This document shows, one piece after another, positions 61,656 through 64,000 of a stretch of 64,000 bases of DNA (positions within the stretch are counted from its first letter, which is position 1; every line of letters begins with the position of its first letter). Both the position numbers and the translations under genes were made by a program. The stretch spans positions 918,930 to 982,929 of the forward strand of contig JAUJOY010000001.1 of NCBI GenBank assembly GCA_030447385.1. Reading direction: 5' to 3'. The notes beneath the pieces are model-generated. The model worked only from the letters and a program-made list of their open reading frames with translations, was not told where the DNA came from and ran no database searches. This stretch comes from Mycobacteriales bacterium. GTDB lineage: Bacteria; Actinomycetota; Actinomycetes; Mycobacteriales; SCTD01.

Positions 61656-63072
61656 CTACCGCTTCTTCGGCACGGCTCCCAGCTGCGGGCAGGTGTTGGC
61701 GACATCGCCGGTGGCCGGGCGGACGACCGTCTGGCTGGCCGGGGGAGTCGTGCCCTCCGACACCCACTCGGTCAGCCGCAGGAACGCCTCCCGGTAGCAC
61801 GGCAGGATCGGCCGCAGGGTCGTCGGCTGGGCGTCGGCGAGTCCGTCGACGTGGTTGCCGTCCTCGACCACGTAGTAGCGGTGCAGCTTGCTCTTGCCGG
61901 CCGCCGCGATCATCGAGGTGTAGACGTCGGAGTCGGTCCGGATCGGCAGCAGCGCGTCGAGGTCGCCGTGCAGGGTCAGCATCGGCTTGCGGATGCGGCC
62001 GGTCAGGGAGACCGAGGCCACGGCGTCCTTCACCGCCTGCGGTCGGGACGCGAGTCGTACTCCGCGTCGCAGGCGGTCGCGGTGCCGGGGGCTCCGCCCG
62101 TGCGGCAGAACGGCGTGCCGGCCTTGGTGGGGCCGTCGTAGTCCGGGTCGAAGGCCTCGCGGTAGACCCGCTGGGTGAGGTCCCAGTAGACGGCGTAGTG
62201 GTCGGGCCACAGCGACTCCGACCCCGGCTCGAACCCGACGTCGTACATCCGCTGGGCAGCGCTCGGGTCCACCTGGGCCTGGGGGTACTCGCGCAGCGCC
62301 GTCGGCAGGTAGGTGAACAGGTTCGGCCCGTCCGGGCGCAGCAGCGTCCCCTCCCAGTCGACGCCGCCGTCGTAGAGCTCCGGCCGGTTCTCGAGCTGCC
62401 AGCGGGTGAGGTAGCCGCCGTTGGAGATGCCGGTCATCCAGGTGCGGCTCGGGCCGGCTCCGTAGCGCTGCGCCACCACCTGCGAAGCGGCCACGGTCAG
62501 CTCGGACACCCGATCGTGCCACTCGCGCAGGGCCTGCCCCGGGGCTGAACGAGCCCCGTTGTTGAAGAACGAGGTGCCGGTGTTGCCCTTGTCGGTCGAG
62601 GCGTAGGCGTAGCCCTGGGAGAGGACCCAGTCGCTGATGATGAAGTCGTTGGCGTACTGCTTGCGCACGCCGGGAGCACCGGTGATCACCAGCTGGCCGT
62701 TCCACCTGTCCGGCAGCCGGATCACGAACTGCGCATCGTGGTTCCAGGCGTGCGTCGGGTTGGTCGTCGAGTCGTCCGGGAAGTAGCCGTCGATCTGCAT
62801 CCCCGCGCCGGCCGGCGGGTTCGTGGACTGCTTGGAGTGCAGCTGGGCCCAGTCGCTGGCGTCGCTGCGGCCCCGCGCGGCCAGCGTCGCCGCGGACAGG
62901 TCCGCGTGGCACTCCGCCCGCTGCCTCTCGGCCCCCGGACCGTGACCTGCGCGGCCGTGGCACAGTCGGCCGCCGCTGCGCCTGCCGAGGACGGCAGTGC
63001 CAGCAGGCAGCCGGAGATCATCGCGGCGGCGGCGACGGTCACGACAGCACCGGATGGACGATGGAACGGCAC
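61656..63072 (-). pseudogene. secreted tannase/feruloyl-esterase-like hydrolase, two frameshifts
   Basis: Three frames combine into a protein of about 472 residues. The GTG at 63072 opens a signal peptide (AVVTVAAAAMISGCLLALPS; ISGC could also be a lipobox). The frame shifts at a C5 run at 62932-62936 (G5 on the coding strand). The second frame carries the catalytic core: DAQFVIRLPDRWNGQLVITG, the serine elbow TGISNGG, and GGVDWEGTLL. It shifts again near 62036-62046 to KDAVASVSLTGRIRKPML, TLHGDLDALLPIRTDS and EDGNHVDG, which supply Asp and His of the triad. Each break needs one added base. The role would be extracellular ester hydrolysis. The family is inferred from layout. Confidence 0.7.
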
Positions 63073-63219
63073 GGGCTGCACCTCTCTGCTCGAGAGCGTC
63101 AGCCTGACAACCGGGCCGGCCTGGCGCAACGGTGCTTCCGTACGTCCCTGTTGTCCCTGCGGTGTGCCTTTTCCCCCTACGCGCGCCGCCGCCCCGGCCG
63201 GGGCTGTCCGGCGCCGACC

Positions 63220-63225
63220 TAGAGT
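63220..63225 (+). promoter_or_regulatory. -10 box (TAGAGT) of the RseB-like gene
   Basis: TAGAGT with six bases to the GTG at 63232, and no ribosome site beyond a short CGAGGA that would itself lie within the spacing. Leaderless arrangement. Confidence 0.45.
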
Positions 63226-63231
63226 CGAGGA

Positions 63232-64000
63232 GTGGCCGAACCGACGTGGCGGTGGGGCGCGGTCGCCGCGGGGGTGGCTGCGCTGATGGCACTGCCCGCG
63301 CTGGCCGGCGCGCTTCCGGCTCGCGACTCGGGTCGCAGCGCCGAGGAGCTGCTCGCCAAGGTCCGCGCGTCCGGCACCGTCGGCTGGTCCGGGTACGGCG
63401 AGAGCCGCGGGACGCTCGTGCTGCCCGACGTCCGCGAGCTGTCCGATCTCGGGGACCTCGTGGGCGGCACCACCCGCGTGCGGGCGTGGTGGCGGGGGCC
63501 GCGCGAGTGGCGGGTCAACGCGCTCAGCCTCGTCGGCGAGACCGACACCACGCGCGACCGGGGCGGCGGGTGGACCTGGCACAGCGCCGACCGGCGGGCT
63601 CTCCGCCTCGTCGGGGACCTGGACGTACGCCTGCCCGCCGCCGCCGACCTGCTCGCGCCGACGCTCGGGCGCCGCCTCGCCGGGACCGAGGACGTGACCG
63701 TTCGCCGGCTGCCGGCGCGCCGGGTGGCGGGCATGTCGGCAGCCGGGTTGCGGCTGGTGCCGCGTCAGCCCGCGCTCACGACCGTGCACCGCGTGGACCT
63801 GTGGGTCGAGCCGGACAGCGGGCTTCCGCTGCAGGTGGAGGTCCGCGTGCCGGGGCACGGCGGCGCAGAAGGGGGAGAGACCGACGAGGGGGAGATCGCC
63901 CTGCAGGCGGGTCTGCTCGAGGTGGACCTGGCCCCACCCGCGCAGGAGCGCACGCGCTTCTCACCGCCCGCGCGGGCCCAGGTGACACGGGTGGACGCGC
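63232..64000 (+). CDS. RseB/LolA-like envelope protein, N-terminal part (runs off window)
   Basis: At least 256 residues from the GTG at 63232, still open at the window end. An N-terminal membrane helix or signal (WGAVAAGVAALMALPALAGA) is followed by a beta-rich LolA/RseB-type half-barrel: SGTVGWSGYGESRGTLVLPD, TTRVRAWWRGPREWRVNAL, WTWHSADRRALRLVGD, and HRVDLWVEPDSGLPLQVEV. This matches actinobacterial proteins annotated as sigma-E regulatory RseB-like or as outer components beside ABC transporters. The partner genes would be outside the window. TAGAGT lies six bases upstream. Confidence 0.72.
   Translation, partial: MAEPTWRWGAVAAGVAALMALPALAGALPARDSGRSAEELLAKVRASGTVGWSGYGESRGTLVLPDVRELSDLGDLVGGTTRVRAWWRGPREWRVNALSLVGETDTTRDRGGGWTWHSADRRALRLVGDLDVRLPAAADLLAPTLGRRLAGTEDVTVRRLPARRVAGMSAAGLRLVPRQPALTTVHRVDLWVEPDSGLPLQVEVRVPGHGGAEGGETDEGEIALQAGLLEVDLAPPAQERTRFSPPARAQVTRVDA

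Overview
The window is chromosomal DNA of a very high-G+C actinomycete. Marker families are WhiB2, LpqB, MtrAB, the Rv3235 family, DUF3499 and FbiABC for coenzyme F420. Codons are strongly G/C at the third position, GTG and TTG starts are common, and -10 boxes are of the TAnnnT type. The gene order matches the conserved actinobacterial segment known in Mycobacterium tuberculosis as roughly Rv3234-Rv3265 (tgs3, secA1, hpf, comF, lpqB, mtrB, mtrA, sahH, manB, Rv3258, Rv3259, whiB2, fbiA, fbiB, manC, wbbL). The RDD/SpoIIM and MoxR/DUF58 block between ahcY and mtrA is the Streptomyces-like arrangement. The genus cannot be named from the sequence alone. No rRNA, tRNA, CRISPR array, insertion sequence or prophage was seen.

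Layout. 1-7.3 kb: end of an LGFP-repeat envelope protein, two tandem GDP-mannose 4,6-dehydratases, three glycosyltransferases and a mannose-1-phosphate guanylyltransferase. 7.3-16.3 kb: CoA-transferase pair, DNA glycosylase, the xdhC-like/fbiA/fbiB operon, a secreted LVIVD protein, DUF2461 and an M15 peptidase lipoprotein. 16.3-28.6 kb: fbiC, a 1192-residue coiled-coil protein with a histone-H1-like tail, whiB2, a zincin-like protein, DUF3499, phosphomannomutase, a Trm112-like protein, phosphoglucose/phosphomannose isomerase and a cation efflux protein. 28.8-42.4 kb: lytic transglycosylase, ahcY, RDD and SpoIIM proteins, sirtuin, FAD oxidoreductase, and a DUF58/MoxR/DUF4350/DUF4129 membrane operon. 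42.5-52.6 kb: mtrA-mtrB-lpqB-comF-hpf, an orphan NarL-type regulator and secA. 52.6-57.4 kb: Rv3235 protein, LysM protein, a BldC-like regulator, a SAF protein and a CpaE-like ATPase. 57.3-64 kb: acyl-CoA dehydrogenase, WS/DGAT acyltransferase, patatin, DUF6912, a tannase-like secreted hydrolase and the start of an RseB-like protein.

How the genes fit together. Isomerase, mutase and guanylyltransferase give a route from fructose-6-phosphate or glucose-6-phosphate to GDP-mannose. The two dehydratases divert it to GDP-4-keto-6-deoxymannose, and the glycosyltransferases presumably build an envelope glycan from it. FbiA, FbiB and FbiC cover most of F420 synthesis. WhiB2, MtrAB, LpqB, SpoIIM, the transglycosylase and the M15 peptidase point to cell-wall growth and division.

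Two window-wide patterns stand out. First, at least 18 genes have a Y-A-n-n-n-T hexamer exactly 6 or 7 bases before the start codon and mostly no Shine-Dalgarno sequence, the expected signature of leaderless mRNAs. Second, four genes (a small membrane protein, ahcY, comF, the tannase-like hydrolase) are broken by six frameshifts, and every one is explained by a single missing base. That bias favours sequencing undercalls over real gene decay, especially for ahcY and comF.
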